From positions 2,170,001 through 2,234,000 of the forward strand of contig OW818681.1 of NCBI GenBank assembly GCA_942493075.1: 64,000 nt of DNA, written 5' to 3'. The translations under genes were made by a program, and so were the position numbers. Shown piece by piece: positions 1-7,487 of the stretch. A model generated the notes under the pieces. It saw nothing but the letters and a program-made list of their open reading frames with translations. It had not been told where the DNA came from and did not search any database. Source of the DNA: JBBQYD01 sp942493075. Lineage in GTDB: Bacteria; Verrucomicrobiota; Verrucomicrobiia; Limisphaerales; UBA8199. Every line of letters starts with the position of its first letter. The stretch's first letter is position 1.

Positions 1-1059
1 TCCGGCATTGAGATTGCGCAAGGATCCAATCATTTCCACGCCTTGGGCGTTGAGTTCTACTACATTATTGCGCGTGGTGAAGCCCGCATCGACAACGACC
101 TGTTTGGGCTTGGTACCGCAGTTCTTCTCCACCTCTGCCATTGCTGGAACAAGGCTCGACCAGTCGTTGCCATTTTGGGTCACTCCGGCCCCAACAATGA
201 CCTGATGCTCGGCCTCCGTGGAAAGCTGCACGTTGTAGCTGGGAGCAAAGCCTCCATTGGCTTGCTTCATCACCCGGGCTTGCGGGTCGGTATAGCTCAC
301 CCTTACCTCTGAGTCTTTGTGCTGCTTCAAAGCGCTCTCCTGGAGAGTATCGAGCTCTTTGATCGCTTGTTCTACACGGGCTTGCCGTTCCCGCACGGCC
401 CGTTTCCGAGCCGCTTTCTGCCCCGCCGTCTCTTCTGCTTTCCAATCCTTCAAGGCTTCCACCTGCTCGTGGGCGGCTTTGAGATGTTCTTTCAATCGCT
501 CCCGCCGATCGAAGCTGCCCTTGGAAGCCGATGCTTTAATCTTGGTGCCGTCATGCATCACCCGCTCAAGGTTCACCAAACCCTCGGAACTCAGAACCCC
601 CAGCACCTGAGTAAATAACTCAGGCAACTCCGAATCGTAGGTGCTGCGAAAGTCGCAGAGGGTGTGGTAATTGATGCAGCCCAGGGCAGCCAGCCACTGG
701 AAGGCCGGTTCATACTCACAGCGCCGTGAGAGTTCACGCCCCGAACTAATGCCGCGGCTATAGGCATATACCCAGATGCTGATGAGCAGCCGGGGATCCC
801 ATGCCTGGCGCCCCGGCACGCCTTCGACTGCTTGGATCCTCTCATAGAAACGAGTCAAATCCAGCCGGCCAACAAACTCCCAAATAGCCCGCGCCGGGTG
901 ATCCGGTTCAATGAGTTGTTCCACATCGATGACCTGGAACATGGTTTGCGAGCGGTCGATGGGCTTAAGCCGAGGCTTGAGCGCAGACACCGCCTTGGCT
1001 GGACCGGGATCGGCAGCCCCTGCCTCCATACCGGGCAAGTGTCCAGAGTCTGAACTCAC
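1..1059 (-). CDS. IS1182 family transposase, partial (C-terminus beyond left edge)
   Basis: DDE transposase expected to cut and join the ends of its own element. An uninterrupted frame of 353 codons runs off the window edge. Visible are the DUF772-like N-terminal domain (FQVIDVEQLIEPDHPAR, then GRQAWDPRLLISIWVYAYSR and CDFRSTY), a charged helical linker rich in Lys, Arg and Glu, and the start of the catalytic core with VVVDAGFTTRNN. The start is a GTG whose last two bases share GTGA with the TGA of the small gene upstream, which points to translational coupling. The ordering and motifs match the IS1182 family; the remaining catalytic residues cannot be seen. Confidence 0.88.
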   Translation of the reverse strand, partial: MSSDSGHLPGMEAGAADPGPAKAVSALKPRLKPIDRSQTMFQVIDVEQLIEPDHPARAIWEFVGRLDLTRFYERIQAVEGVPGRQAWDPRLLISIWVYAYSRGISSGRELSRRCEYEPAFQWLAALGCINYHTLCDFRSTYDSELPELFTQVLGVLSSEGLVNLERVMHDGTKIKASASKGSFDRRERLKEHLKAAHEQVEALKDWKAEETAGQKAARKRAVRERQARVEQAIKELDTLQESALKQHKDSEVRVSYTDPQARVMKQANGGFAPSYNVQLSTEAEHQVIVGAGVTQNGNDWSSLVPAMAEVEKNCGTKPKQVVVDAGFTTRNNVVELNAQGVEMIGSLRNLNAG

Positions 1060-1253
1060 GAGCGGCCTCCCTTGGCCTTGGACTGGTGCTCCACCCGGCG
1101 GATCTCAAAGGTGTTGCGATCTTTGATAACCCATTCGAGCTGCTCGCCTTTTTCCATCTCCAGGGCGGCAGCCAGAGGTGCGGGACAGATCATGTAGAAC
1201 TGGCGGTTAGTGGGGCCGCGTTCGATGACCTGAAGTTTGCTGAGATAAGCCAC
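1056..1253 (-). CDS. AbrB/SpoVT-like small DNA-binding protein of the IS
   Basis: A 65-residue protein starting at GTG. The pattern LSKLQVIERG, then a Pro-containing turn, then a MEKGEQLEWVIKD strand pair and an IRR strand resembles the swapped-hairpin AbrB/MazE fold. The tail is basic. It is directly upstream of the transposase, with a 4-base stop/start overlap. A perfect 8+8 palindrome lies only 8 bases before its start codon, so the likely role is repressor of its own operon and of transposition. The fold assignment is from pattern only; it could instead be an accessory transposition protein. Confidence 0.6.
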   Translation of the reverse strand: MAYLSKLQVIERGPTNRQFYMICPAPLAAALEMEKGEQLEWVIKDRNTFEIRRVEHQSKAKGGRS

Positions 1254-1261
1254 GGGAAGAG

Positions 1262-1279
1262 ACTAGCGTAAACGCTAGT
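1262..1279. promoter_or_regulatory. Perfect 8+8 bp palindrome, candidate operator
   Basis: ACTAGCGT-AA-ACGCTAGT is a perfect inverted repeat ending 8 bases upstream of the GTG start of the AbrB-like gene. A symmetric site this close to the start codon fits an autoregulatory operator. It could also form a hairpin in the leader RNA. Confidence 0.5.
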
Positions 1280-1303
1280 TCTGTGCAAAAACAATTTTTC
1301 ACA

Positions 1304-1677
1304 GCTTCGCCGAGGCCGCCGATTACGTAAAGGATTGAACAGGAGTTGGACCGAGAGCACAGAGGAGAAAACCTGTGTTGAAGATTACGGCAAGACATTG
1401 TGAACAGAAGGCGGACCAAGGGAACGAAGGCGGAAAGTTGAGCTGTTTTAGTCTCCCAGTTCCAGATGAGCGTGCATCCGCAGATGAGCGGTCCGAAACT
1501 GAATTTTTAACCGCTGATAGGGACCCAATCTGACGCTAATAAGGCCTCAGGAGTCGAAGGGATACAGACGTAGTAACACGCCAGATCCTGTAGGCCGGGT
1601 CACCCGACCCGGCGAGTAAAGATTGAACAGGAGAGAGACCCAGAGAACAGAGAAAAACCTCTTCACCATCGGGCCTC
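1304..1677. other. Non-coding repeated tract before the toxin modules
   Basis: No convincing gene is present. The stretch is a mosaic of blocks that recur further right: block A (1304 to about 1365, again at 5509-5570), the REP-like tract (about 1571-1655, again at 3719-3800) and block C (1658-1700, again near 3823 and 5620). Block C runs into the first toxin frame. Confidence 0.7.
1590..1613 (+). repeat. REP-like element 1 (GTAG plus hairpin)
   Basis: GTAG is followed by GCCGGGT-CACCCG-ACCCGGC, a perfect 7-bp stem with a 6-base loop. The same sequence recurs at 3738-3761 and a variant at 7285-7307. A GTAG tetranucleotide next to a short hairpin is the usual layout of REP sequences handled by RAYT transposases. 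Confidence 0.55.
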
Positions 1678-2253
1678 ATGGTCTTTTCTTGGTTTCTTTG
1701 CTTGGGGCTGGGACGATGGGTTGAAGCGCGAGACTTGCGGTGTGGTGATGTGCTGGTGCTGCTCGGAGGCGAGATGGCCGCTGTTTCCAGCGTATCCGCG
1801 CGTCAGGAAAAGACTCTGGTTTGCATCTTGTCAGTGGAAGGAAGCCACACGTATAGTGTTTCGCAGGCTGGCGTTCTCGTCCACAACAAGGCATTACAAA
1901 TAAAGCCCGTGGGCGGGGCAGAGGGTGGATTGATTAATCCCAATGCGATTCGATTCTCCCAAGATTCAATCAGAGCTGGTTTCAAAGACGCGTCTCTTGG
2001 AGGGATTGATGATCTTGCTGCTGGCCTGAAGAACGGCACTATCAAGCCGAGCAGCATAGAACCGATTCGACTTGTCGAACGAAAAGGGAATTTGATCTCG
2101 ATTGATAACCGACGACTGGAAGCGTTCCCGCGTGCTGGTGTTGATGTTCCGACTCGCATGGCGACTCCGGCGGAAGTTCGACAGGCAACCCAGCAAGGCA
2201 AGCTCAGTGCCGGGGAGCTTGGAGGAACCACCATCAAAGTGAGAGGAAAATAA
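1678..2253 (+). CDS. Displaced polymorphic toxin module: Hint tail plus ParB-like toxin domain
   Basis: This 191-residue frame is the C-terminal end of a polymorphic toxin without its delivery part. Residues ~16-75 match the end of a pretoxin Hint domain: WVEARDLRCGD, then VEGSHTYSVSQAGVLVHN, the usual last motif before the toxin. The toxin (about 80-191) starts at INPNAIRFSQDSI and contains PIRLVERKGNLISIDNRRLEAF, cut here as PIRLVERKG and SIDNRRLEAF, a pattern of the ParB/Srx-like nuclease toxins. The first ATG lies in repeat block C, so no native start is certain and the piece may be silent unless recombined onto an Rhs core. The presumed immunity gene starts 4 bases after the stop. Confidence 0.65.
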   Translation: MVFSWFLCLGLGRWVEARDLRCGDVLVLLGGEMAAVSSVSARQEKTLVCILSVEGSHTYSVSQAGVLVHNKALQIKPVGGAEGGLINPNAIRFSQDSIRAGFKDASLGGIDDLAAGLKNGTIKPSSIEPIRLVERKGNLISIDNRRLEAFPRAGVDVPTRMATPAEVRQATQQGKLSAGELGGTTIKVRGK

Positions 2254-2257
2254 GTTT

Positions 2258-2650
2258 ATGACAATCGTGCCTGTCCAAAGTATCCCACGACTTCACACAA
2301 CACCGCTTGCTTCGGTTCAGGTGAAGGACTCGCAAGTCATTGTTGATGTGGATGACGAGCGAGAAAAGCGATTCAGGCTGGTTTTTAAGCCATACCAGGC
2401 CATGCGAATGATCACGGCGGATTGTTATCACCTGCCTGGTGGTGTTTCGCTTTTACCAAATACGGTAATGGAAGTGTTGGATTCCAGTTGGATCGCCGAT
2501 TTAACCAAAAACCTCAAACAGGTCGATGAAACGGCAACGTTTCTGGGCAAAGCCAGACACTTTATTTTGCCGTTGCAAGATGATTTTCTGGAGGTGGTCG
2601 CATGGAACATCACGCTTTCTGAAGCAATTGAGCCGGAGAAATCACGTTGA
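2258..2650 (+). CDS. Presumed immunity protein, module 1
   Basis: A 130-residue soluble protein of unrecognised family, starting 4 bases after the stop of the ParB-like toxin module. The close spacing and same strand are the usual toxin-immunity layout, so the role of binding and blocking that toxin is inferred from position. It is acidic in the middle (VDVDDEREKRF) and has no signal peptide or membrane segment, as expected for a cytoplasmic immunity protein. Confidence 0.6.
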   Translation: MTIVPVQSIPRLHTTPLASVQVKDSQVIVDVDDEREKRFRLVFKPYQAMRMITADCYHLPGGVSLLPNTVMEVLDSSWIADLTKNLKQVDETATFLGKARHFILPLQDDFLEVVAWNITLSEAIEPEKSR

Positions 2651-2765
2651 GAACCATCATAAAAGTAGTCTTATCCTATTTGGCCCAACGACAACCATGG
2701 GAGGATTATGACTCCACCAACAGGTTCGAAACCTTGAAAAAGTGCATAGCAAAGGCAATGTTTAG

Positions 2766-2894
2766 GGAACTGTCGTTCAAAACCTGGTGAAGACAACAAC
2801 AACAGCGAAAGCTGCGGAGAAGGCTCAAATTAAAAGGGTTTTCGACCAAACCGGACAGGTGCCGCCTGGAAACCGAAAGAGTTACAAGCCATGA
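2766..2894 (+). pseudogene. Truncated toxin tail, module 2
   Basis: A 43-codon open stretch, blocked upstream by an in-frame TAG at 2763-2765, ends in QIKRVFDQTGQVPPGNRKSY. It has no plausible start. Its TGA (2892-2894) overlaps the ATG of the next gene as ATGA, as in intact toxin/immunity pairs. It is read as the last 42 residues of a toxin domain whose front was lost by recombination. The toxin family cannot be named. Confidence 0.55.
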
Positions 2895-3385
2895 ATATCT
2901 TTGTCGGACAAATTTACATAAGACCAGGGATTTCGTTCCCATTTACCATACGGTTTCAAAGGTGGCTTGGCGACGCCTTGAGTAAGCGTGTTGATGTTTC
3001 TGAAGCGTTCTGCAAGACATATGGTCCCGATTTTAGCTTGGGCCTGCGAATTAGCGCGAAGGCAGCAATTTACCAGCCTGAGATCAATGGACCTACCGTG
3101 TTCAAAAGCGACAAGACTGTAGAATTCACGATTTTCTTGCCGCACAGATCAGAAGATCATTACGAACCTCAGAATTCTCTTGTTCTGCTGCGCCAAGTCG
3201 TGCAAGCAGTAGATCGTGTTTTGAGAGATCTTGACTTGGATGCGTCGAGGCTATTGAGTGACTCCAGTGTCCTTGAAACGGAGTTCTTGAACACTCCCGG
3301 CCTCTTGGACAAATCAAAGGCTTCCATCCCGGTAGTGAGAGTTCATACGAAGAGTGGGGGGCAAAGGATGAGCAACGATATTTGA
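2891..3385 (+). CDS. Presumed immunity protein, module 2
   Basis: A 164-residue protein, family not recognised. It starts with MNIFVGQIYIRPG and has no signal peptide or membrane segment. Its ATG overlaps the TGA of the truncated toxin tail, so the original gene pair was translationally coupled. The immunity role is inferred from that overlap and from five neighbouring modules of the same design. Base composition is visibly lower in GC than in the housekeeping genes to the right. Confidence 0.6.
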   Translation: MNIFVGQIYIRPGISFPFTIRFQRWLGDALSKRVDVSEAFCKTYGPDFSLGLRISAKAAIYQPEINGPTVFKSDKTVEFTIFLPHRSEDHYEPQNSLVLLRQVVQAVDRVLRDLDLDASRLLSDSSVLETEFLNTPGLLDKSKASIPVVRVHTKSGGQRMSNDI

Positions 3386-4103
3386 TGTCCAGGTCGGGCC
3401 TCATACATGTTACGAACTTTTTTCCTATCGTAGTTTTGGCCTTTATGTCGTCGCAGGGTTTTTCCAGAATAGCCACGCTGACATCCGCCTCCGCCCGGCT
3501 TCGGCGCGACAAGTCGTGTTTTGTAACCGAACAGCCATGGACTGGTCGTAGACGTGCGACACGGTTGGCCGGTTTGAGCTTGGGTCTCAGGTTGGAGGAG
3601 TTTTTCCCGCGATCTTATCGTAAGTCAGGTGAATCACACGAAGACACGAGGGCACGAAGAAAACGAGCAAAGGCAAAGCGGCAGGAATGTACGCACACCA
3701 AGACGCAAAGGAAAGCCAGGGTAACACGGCAGATCCTGTAGGCCGGGTCACCCGACCCGGCGAGTAAAGATTGAACAGGAGAGGGACCAAGAGAACAGGA
3801 CCTTTCAACTTTCAACCGTCAACCTCTTCACCATCGGGCCTCATGGTCTTTTCTTGGTTTCTTTGTTGTGAGAAATGGTTTTAGGTCTTTGGCCGTTTCT
3901 TTTTCGGATGACATGGCCGTTCCACGACACGGTTGGCCGGTTTGAGCTTGGGCTTCAGGTTGGAGGATTTCTTCGCTCCCATCGTATGGGTATGGGTGGA
4001 GGAATTGTCACTGAACGTGGGATTGGGGGGGCGGTGCTTGTGGCCAAGGTGGCAAAGCCACAACTGAGGTTTTGAGGTTACATAGGTAGCCTCCAATTCC
4101 TAA
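3386..4103. other. Non-coding repeated tract between modules 2 and 3
   Basis: No supported gene. It holds two copies of block E (near 3558-3600 and 3925-3970, containing GACACGGTTGGCCGGTTTG), REP-like element 2, block C near 3823-3866 and block D at about 3865-3921. Block D recurs at about 5662-5720. Short frames here are by-products of these repeats. Confidence 0.65.
3738..3761 (+). repeat. REP-like element 2
   Basis: Identical to element 1: GTAG then GCCGGGT-CACCCG-ACCCGGC. The flanks are also nearly identical to those at 1571-1655, so the two copies belong to a longer duplicated tract. Confidence 0.55.
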
Positions 4104-4115
4104 AGGAATCGCATT

Positions 4116-4406
4116 GTGACCATGAAACTGGAGGCCGGTTCCATGGAAAGCGGACTGCCTATTCCGCGTAGGGGTGTTACTCCAACTTCCAACGAGGCAC
4201 AAGGAGATCACATCATTCGCGTTGACAAGGGTGGAACTAGAAATCAGAGTAACCTTGAGTTAAGAACGAGGGCCAACAACCGGACATCGTCTAACAAATC
4301 ATCGCGTGAAAAAGTTTCCAATCTCAATGGATACGATGGTCTTGACTTCAACGTACGTGACGCAAGATCAACTCCCGGTACTTTACGTAGGTCACGAGGA
4401 CGATGA
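4116..4406 (+). CDS. Displaced HNH-type nuclease toxin fragment, module 3
   Basis: A 96-residue frame with the HNH signature: GDHIIRVDKGG, SNLELRTRANNRT, then SNKS, matching the DH...N...N pattern of HNH nucleases. The expected activity is DNA cleavage in a target cell. There is no delivery region; upstream, the frame is closed by a TAA near 4100, so only the tip survives. A GTG at 4113 is an alternative start. The 3' end overlaps the immunity gene by about 100 bases, unusually long, so a frameshift near the end of the toxin is possible. Confidence 0.65.
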   Translation: MTMKLEAGSMESGLPIPRRGVTPTSNEAQGDHIIRVDKGGTRNQSNLELRTRANNRTSSNKSSREKVSNLNGYDGLDFNVRDARSTPGTLRRSRGR

Positions 4407-4620
4407 GGGTGGAAGCATATGGCAATTCCATTGCGGAAATAACGACTTTTCGACTGAGACGCTGCAATTGGTTCGCCTTGATACTGTCTTGGCTTTCGAC
4501 CGAAGTTTAGCGGCAGTTGCCGATCTGAAAAAGGTTGGTGCGCTACGCGAGAGTCTCCTATTGATCCGTGGATCGTCAAGCGTGAGTAGGTTGCTGATGG
4601 AAGTTCCGCAATGGCGGTAG
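4306..4620 (+). CDS. Presumed immunity protein, module 3
   Basis: A 104-residue protein starting at GTG (or at ATG 4327). The patterns VLTSTYVTQDQLPVLYVGH, IWQFHCGN and LDTVLAFDRSLAAVADL recall a family of small uncharacterised proteins with a WQF..G core that occurs near toxins; this likeness is from memory. It overlaps the HNH toxin fragment upstream and its stop lies within the start of the next toxin fragment. Role inferred from position. Confidence 0.55.
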   Translation: MKKFPISMDTMVLTSTYVTQDQLPVLYVGHEDDEGGSIWQFHCGNNDFSTETLQLVRLDTVLAFDRSLAAVADLKKVGALRESLLLIRGSSSVSRLLMEVPQWR

Positions 4621-4934
4621 GTTTGTTGAAGAGGCAAACGGGACATATACTAGGAACGCCTCAGTATGCGAAAACGATCAAGCAATGGAAAACGCCATCC
4701 GCGTTCTTCCGCGAAGGTGGCTTCAACATCAACGGCGTAAACAATGGAATTCGTCTAGGGAAGCAAACGCATTTTGGTTCTCATCCTAATTACAACGCAG
4801 CCGTAGAAAGCAAGATGAACAGCATACTTGCGAGAAATCCGAAGATTTCGCCTCAAGATGCAGCCAAGGCTGTTCAAGGTTATGCTGATCAATTGAGATC
4901 AGGGGTCGGAAGGACGCAAAACAAATTACATTAG
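4611..4934 (+). CDS. Displaced nuclease-like toxin fragment, module 4 (GHI-GT type)
   Basis: A 107-residue frame beginning inside the stop of the preceding immunity gene. It contains TGHILGTPQYAKTIKQWKTP, seen in Rhs-type toxin tips with a conserved GHI-GTPQY start, followed by ININGVNNGIRL-like spacing (FNINGVNNGIRLG) and HFGSHPNYNAAVE, which resembles the second half of AHH/HNH-fold nucleases. A nuclease activity is therefore likely but not shown. The ATG falls in older immunity sequence, so it is probably not a native start. Its partner begins directly downstream. Confidence 0.55.
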   Translation: MAVGLLKRQTGHILGTPQYAKTIKQWKTPSAFFREGGFNINGVNNGIRLGKQTHFGSHPNYNAAVESKMNSILARNPKISPQDAAKAVQGYADQLRSGVGRTQNKLH

Positions 4935-5022
4935 TTTATGCACTGGAAAATGAGCGGCGCAAAAAACGCCGCGTTTGATTATATTGGCGATGCGGATGCT
5001 CTCCCGTTGAAGGAAGCCGCAT

Positions 5023-5412
5023 ATGAGCTTTGGAAAAAGCTACATCGAAGATTGTGCTCCTAAGAATATGTCTGTTATGTGGGATTACCTTCGTGTCGAG
5101 CTGTGGTTGGATTCAGGTAGGATTATTCTTTTCCCAGCGGCGAGCGCGTCGAAAAACCGAATTGAACGATCCGCGTGCCAGATAACTTGCCGAGAGCTTC
5201 TCGCGGCATTTGACAAGATGGCTGTCTCAGTGCCGGACGATCAGTTTGATAATTGGCATGCGCAAGCCGTAGAGAATGTTGTCGCCGTGCTTTCCCAAGC
5301 TGCAAAGCAAGCCAACCTACCACAACAACTAGGACAGCCGGAGGTCAGGATACGATATTTCAGCTATGGTGGAGAAGAAGGTGCCCTCAAAGAAGATGTT
5401 CTGCACGAATGA
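5023..5412 (+). CDS. Presumed immunity protein, module 4
   Basis: A 129-residue soluble protein of unknown family. The ATG at 5023 is preceded by AAGGAAG at good ribosome-binding distance. A second frame starts at ATG 4938, three bases after the toxin stop, and runs 41 codons to 5063; the two overlap in different frames. Either the 5023 gene is intact with a short leader ORF, or one longer immunity gene (4938-5412) has been broken by a frameshift. The immunity role rests on position only. Confidence 0.5.
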   Translation: MSFGKSYIEDCAPKNMSVMWDYLRVELWLDSGRIILFPAASASKNRIERSACQITCRELLAAFDKMAVSVPDDQFDNWHAQAVENVVAVLSQAAKQANLPQQLGQPEVRIRYFSYGGEEGALKEDVLHE

Positions 5413-5790
5413 GATATAGAACCTCACAAGCCAACATTAGCACCAGCAGTGCCAATGAAGAAAAGACGCTGGAGCAGCTTCTCGCCTACGAACGCCTCGG
5501 GAGCGACGGCTTCGCCGAGGCCGCCGATCACGTAAAGGATTGAACAGGAGTTGGACCGAGAGAACAGGACCTTTCAACTTTCAACTTTCAACCTTCAACC
5601 TTCAACCTTCAACCTTCAACCTCTTCACCATCGGGCCTCATGGTCTTTTCTTGGTTTCTTTGTTGTGAGAAATGGTTTTAGGTCTTTGGCCGTTTCTTTT
5701 TCGGATGACATGGCCGTTCCGTTGTTTATGCTCCTGCAAATCAATGATCAATGATCCGTTTTCTGGCCATTCTTGCGCCCATGCTCGTCA
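5413..5790. other. Repeated tract between modules 4 and 5
   Basis: No intact gene. It begins with the tail of an open frame ending LAYERLGSDGFAEAADHVKD at 5541, whose last part is block A, shared with 1304-1365. Then follow a heptad repeat, block C (about 5620) and block D (about 5662-5720). The tail may be the end of a lost immunity or core gene. Confidence 0.55.
5573..5620 (+). repeat. Heptanucleotide tandem repeat TTCAAC(C/T)
   Basis: About six consecutive units of TTCAACT or TTCAACC. The matching tract near 3802-3825 has only about three units, so the repeat has expanded or contracted between duplicates. Confidence 0.8.
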
Positions 5791-5817
5791 CCTTCGATGT
5801 CGCGAGGATGCGAAGGC

Positions 5818-6007
5818 TGGCGTTACTTCATGGACAACTGATCGAAATGTTGCAAAGCGTTTTTCAGGAGGCGATGGGACGATTATAGAGGTAAACAAGA
5901 GCAGCGTGGCAAACAGGGTGGTTCCACGTCCGCCCGGGCCAAAACATCTTGGCGAAAAGGAAGTTCTATTGAAAGGCACGATTCAAGGAAGACCCACGAA
6001 ACCATGA
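5818..6007 (+). pseudogene. Truncated ADP-ribosyltransferase-like toxin tail, module 5
   Basis: The last ~60 codons of a frame that starts in block D. The segment GVTSWTTDRNVAKRF, then GTIIEVNKSSVANRV and LGEKEVLLKGTI has the arrangement of ADP-ribosyltransferase toxin ends: an STS-like strand (TSWTT), a hydrophobic strand and a final E-x-E-type strand (EKEVLL). The N-terminal half with the first catalytic residue is missing, so it should be inactive. The TGA at 6005-6007 overlaps the next ATG as ATGA. Confidence 0.6.
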
Positions 6008-6387
6008 CAAACGCAACATGGAATCTTGTGAGAATGGCAATCGGAGAGCTGGAGAATCCGCCAGTTTGGTTGAAGGAGCTAGCGCGCCAGACTAATCAGG
6101 AAATTGCCCGATTGCCGAAGCTCGATAACGCTGCCCAGGGGCAAACAGCATCGCCGGTGGTTGAGGAAAAAGAAGTCGCGAAGGACTATTTGGATTTTTT
6201 AAGTGAGCAGATACGGCTGAACGCGAGAGACGCGGAGTGGACAGACATCCTTCAGCGGAGATTGAACGCACTGCAACCGTTCATAGGTAAAATGGTAATT
6301 ACTGCCCACCTGTACCAGAAGCCGCATTCTGCGACTCTCAGAATCAATCCAGAAAGCGGTGTGCTTTTGAATGTGGAGATTGATTGA
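6004..6387 (+). CDS. Presumed immunity protein, module 5
   Basis: A 127-residue, mostly alpha-helical-looking protein, family not recognised. Its ATG overlaps the stop of the ADP-ribosyltransferase-like tail by 4 bases, which implies coupled translation in the ancestral pair. No signal peptide or membrane segment. The next toxin tail starts only 5 bases after its stop, showing how tightly the modules are packed. Confidence 0.6.
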   Translation: MTNATWNLVRMAIGELENPPVWLKELARQTNQEIARLPKLDNAAQGQTASPVVEEKEVAKDYLDFLSEQIRLNARDAEWTDILQRRLNALQPFIGKMVITAHLYQKPHSATLRINPESGVLLNVEID

Positions 6388-6392
6388 AGTGA

Positions 6393-6482
6393 AGATACAG
6401 TGGAGGTATGCAAAAACAAGTTCGCGTTTCAATAGACTCCAAAGGTCGGATTCATGGAACGCCATGGGGACCAGAAAAATGA
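6393..6482 (+). pseudogene. Minimal toxin tail, module 6
   Basis: A 30-codon remnant reading RYSGGMQKQVRVSIDSKGRI and then HGTPWGPEK before TGA. The closing pattern V-x-V-x-x-D-x-x-G-R-I-H-G resembles the ends of several Rhs toxin tips. An in-frame TGA at 6390-6392, just after the previous immunity gene, sets its upstream limit. The TGA at 6480-6482 overlaps the next ATG as ATGA. Confidence 0.5.
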
Positions 6483-6976
6483 GTGCAGAAAGACTGCAGG
6501 AAATCATGAACTCGTTACGAGCAGCCTACGGCAGCTTGGAGGAACCCAACTATTCTTTCGCCGAAAAACGTCTTCAAAGCTTGCGGCATCACTCGTTGAT
6601 TATTGACCTAATGTCACGCTACTCTGTTCGTGACATAACTGATCTGAACGATCATCTAGCCCTACACTTGGAAGTGCGCCATGCCGAAGGCGCCAATGTC
6701 GTCTGCCTCTCTTGCATCGATCACTGGTCCATGCTGTTCCGACTGGCATTCGAGAACCCAATATACGATAACATTATTGAACCAAGTTGTTACGGAGCTT
6801 TGGGGCCAGAACGCGATATCGTGCAATTACTCCAAAAGTACGGTTTCAAATTGCTAACGAAAATAGAGGCTGCGTTTCCCGTCTCGATAAAGCTTTTCAA
6901 TACCGAGAGGAATCAGGCTCTGGTATACCATGCGCTTATCTCGGATGATGGTGTGGTACCACAAGTCCTTCTTTAG
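6479..6976 (+). CDS. Presumed immunity protein, module 6
   Basis: A 165-residue protein starting MSAERLQEIMNSLRAAYG. This start is chosen over one 108 bases upstream because it gives the ATGA overlap with the toxin tail. Family not recognised; the sequence has the mix of acidic helices and aromatic strands common in immunity proteins (LEVRHAEGANVVCLSCIDHW). No membrane segment. Last gene of the module array. Confidence 0.6.
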   Translation: MSAERLQEIMNSLRAAYGSLEEPNYSFAEKRLQSLRHHSLIIDLMSRYSVRDITDLNDHLALHLEVRHAEGANVVCLSCIDHWSMLFRLAFENPIYDNIIEPSCYGALGPERDIVQLLQKYGFKLLTKIEAAFPVSIKLFNTERNQALVYHALISDDGVVPQVLL

Positions 6977-7284
6977 CAGCTCGGTGCCGCAAAGAGTGGA
7001 GGGTCGAGCGCCGCAATGTGCAAATCGGCCACGAAGCTAACTCACTTAAGTCTCACTGTTGCAGTGGCCCTTGGTGAACAGGTCTGGCACCCCTGAACGG
7101 GGTGCTGTTCGTTTCCCGAGGGCTACCGGAGGTCTCCGCTGCGCTGCGACGCTCCGGCTACCTTCTGGCAACCATTCTGGTTGCGCCGATGCTGATCCGT
7201 TAATCCATCCTGCCCGCTCATCGTGCACGGCTGCCGTGCTCCAGATACGCTGAACCATGAGCAGGATACCAGAGCCTTGGTGTT

Positions 7285-7307
7285 GTAGGCCCGGTCTCCG
7301 TACCGGG
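7285..7307 (+). repeat. REP-like element 3 (variant)
   Basis: GTAGG followed by CCCGGT-CTCCGT-ACCGGG, a perfect 6-bp stem with a 6-base loop. It keeps the GTAG lead and loop length of elements 1 and 2 with compensated stem changes. Confidence 0.45.
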
Positions 7308-7487
7308 TGTTCCGTTTTGCTCGGGTCGTGTTGATGTGCCTTTCGCAATGGAGCCCCCCAAAGGCCAATGATCTTGGACCGTGGTAAAGCACGCTTTTCA
7401 GGCTCTGAAGGAGCGGTAGCTCAATTTCCCGGGGCAAGGCCGTTAGGTCGCTGCCCCGGGAGATGGCGCGCAAAGCGTAATGTCTTT

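Larger units (their letters stand above)
1..1303 (-). mobile_element. IS1182-type insertion sequence, 5' part only
   Basis: This is the promoter-side part of an insertion sequence, read on the minus strand and cut by the left window edge. It holds a transposase and a small upstream gene whose stop overlaps the transposase start. The outer end is placed at about 1303 because host sequence starting at 1304 recurs without the element at 5509. No terminal repeat could be confirmed because the other end is outside the window. Confidence 0.7.

Noticed and set aside
65..845. Several frames on both strands within 1-1050
   Set aside because: They are shadows of the minus-strand IS1182 transposase, whose frame runs through the whole stretch without a stop.
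3382..3741. 119-codon plus-strand frame
   Set aside because: No recognisable content; its second half lies in repeated blocks with charged, low-complexity translation.
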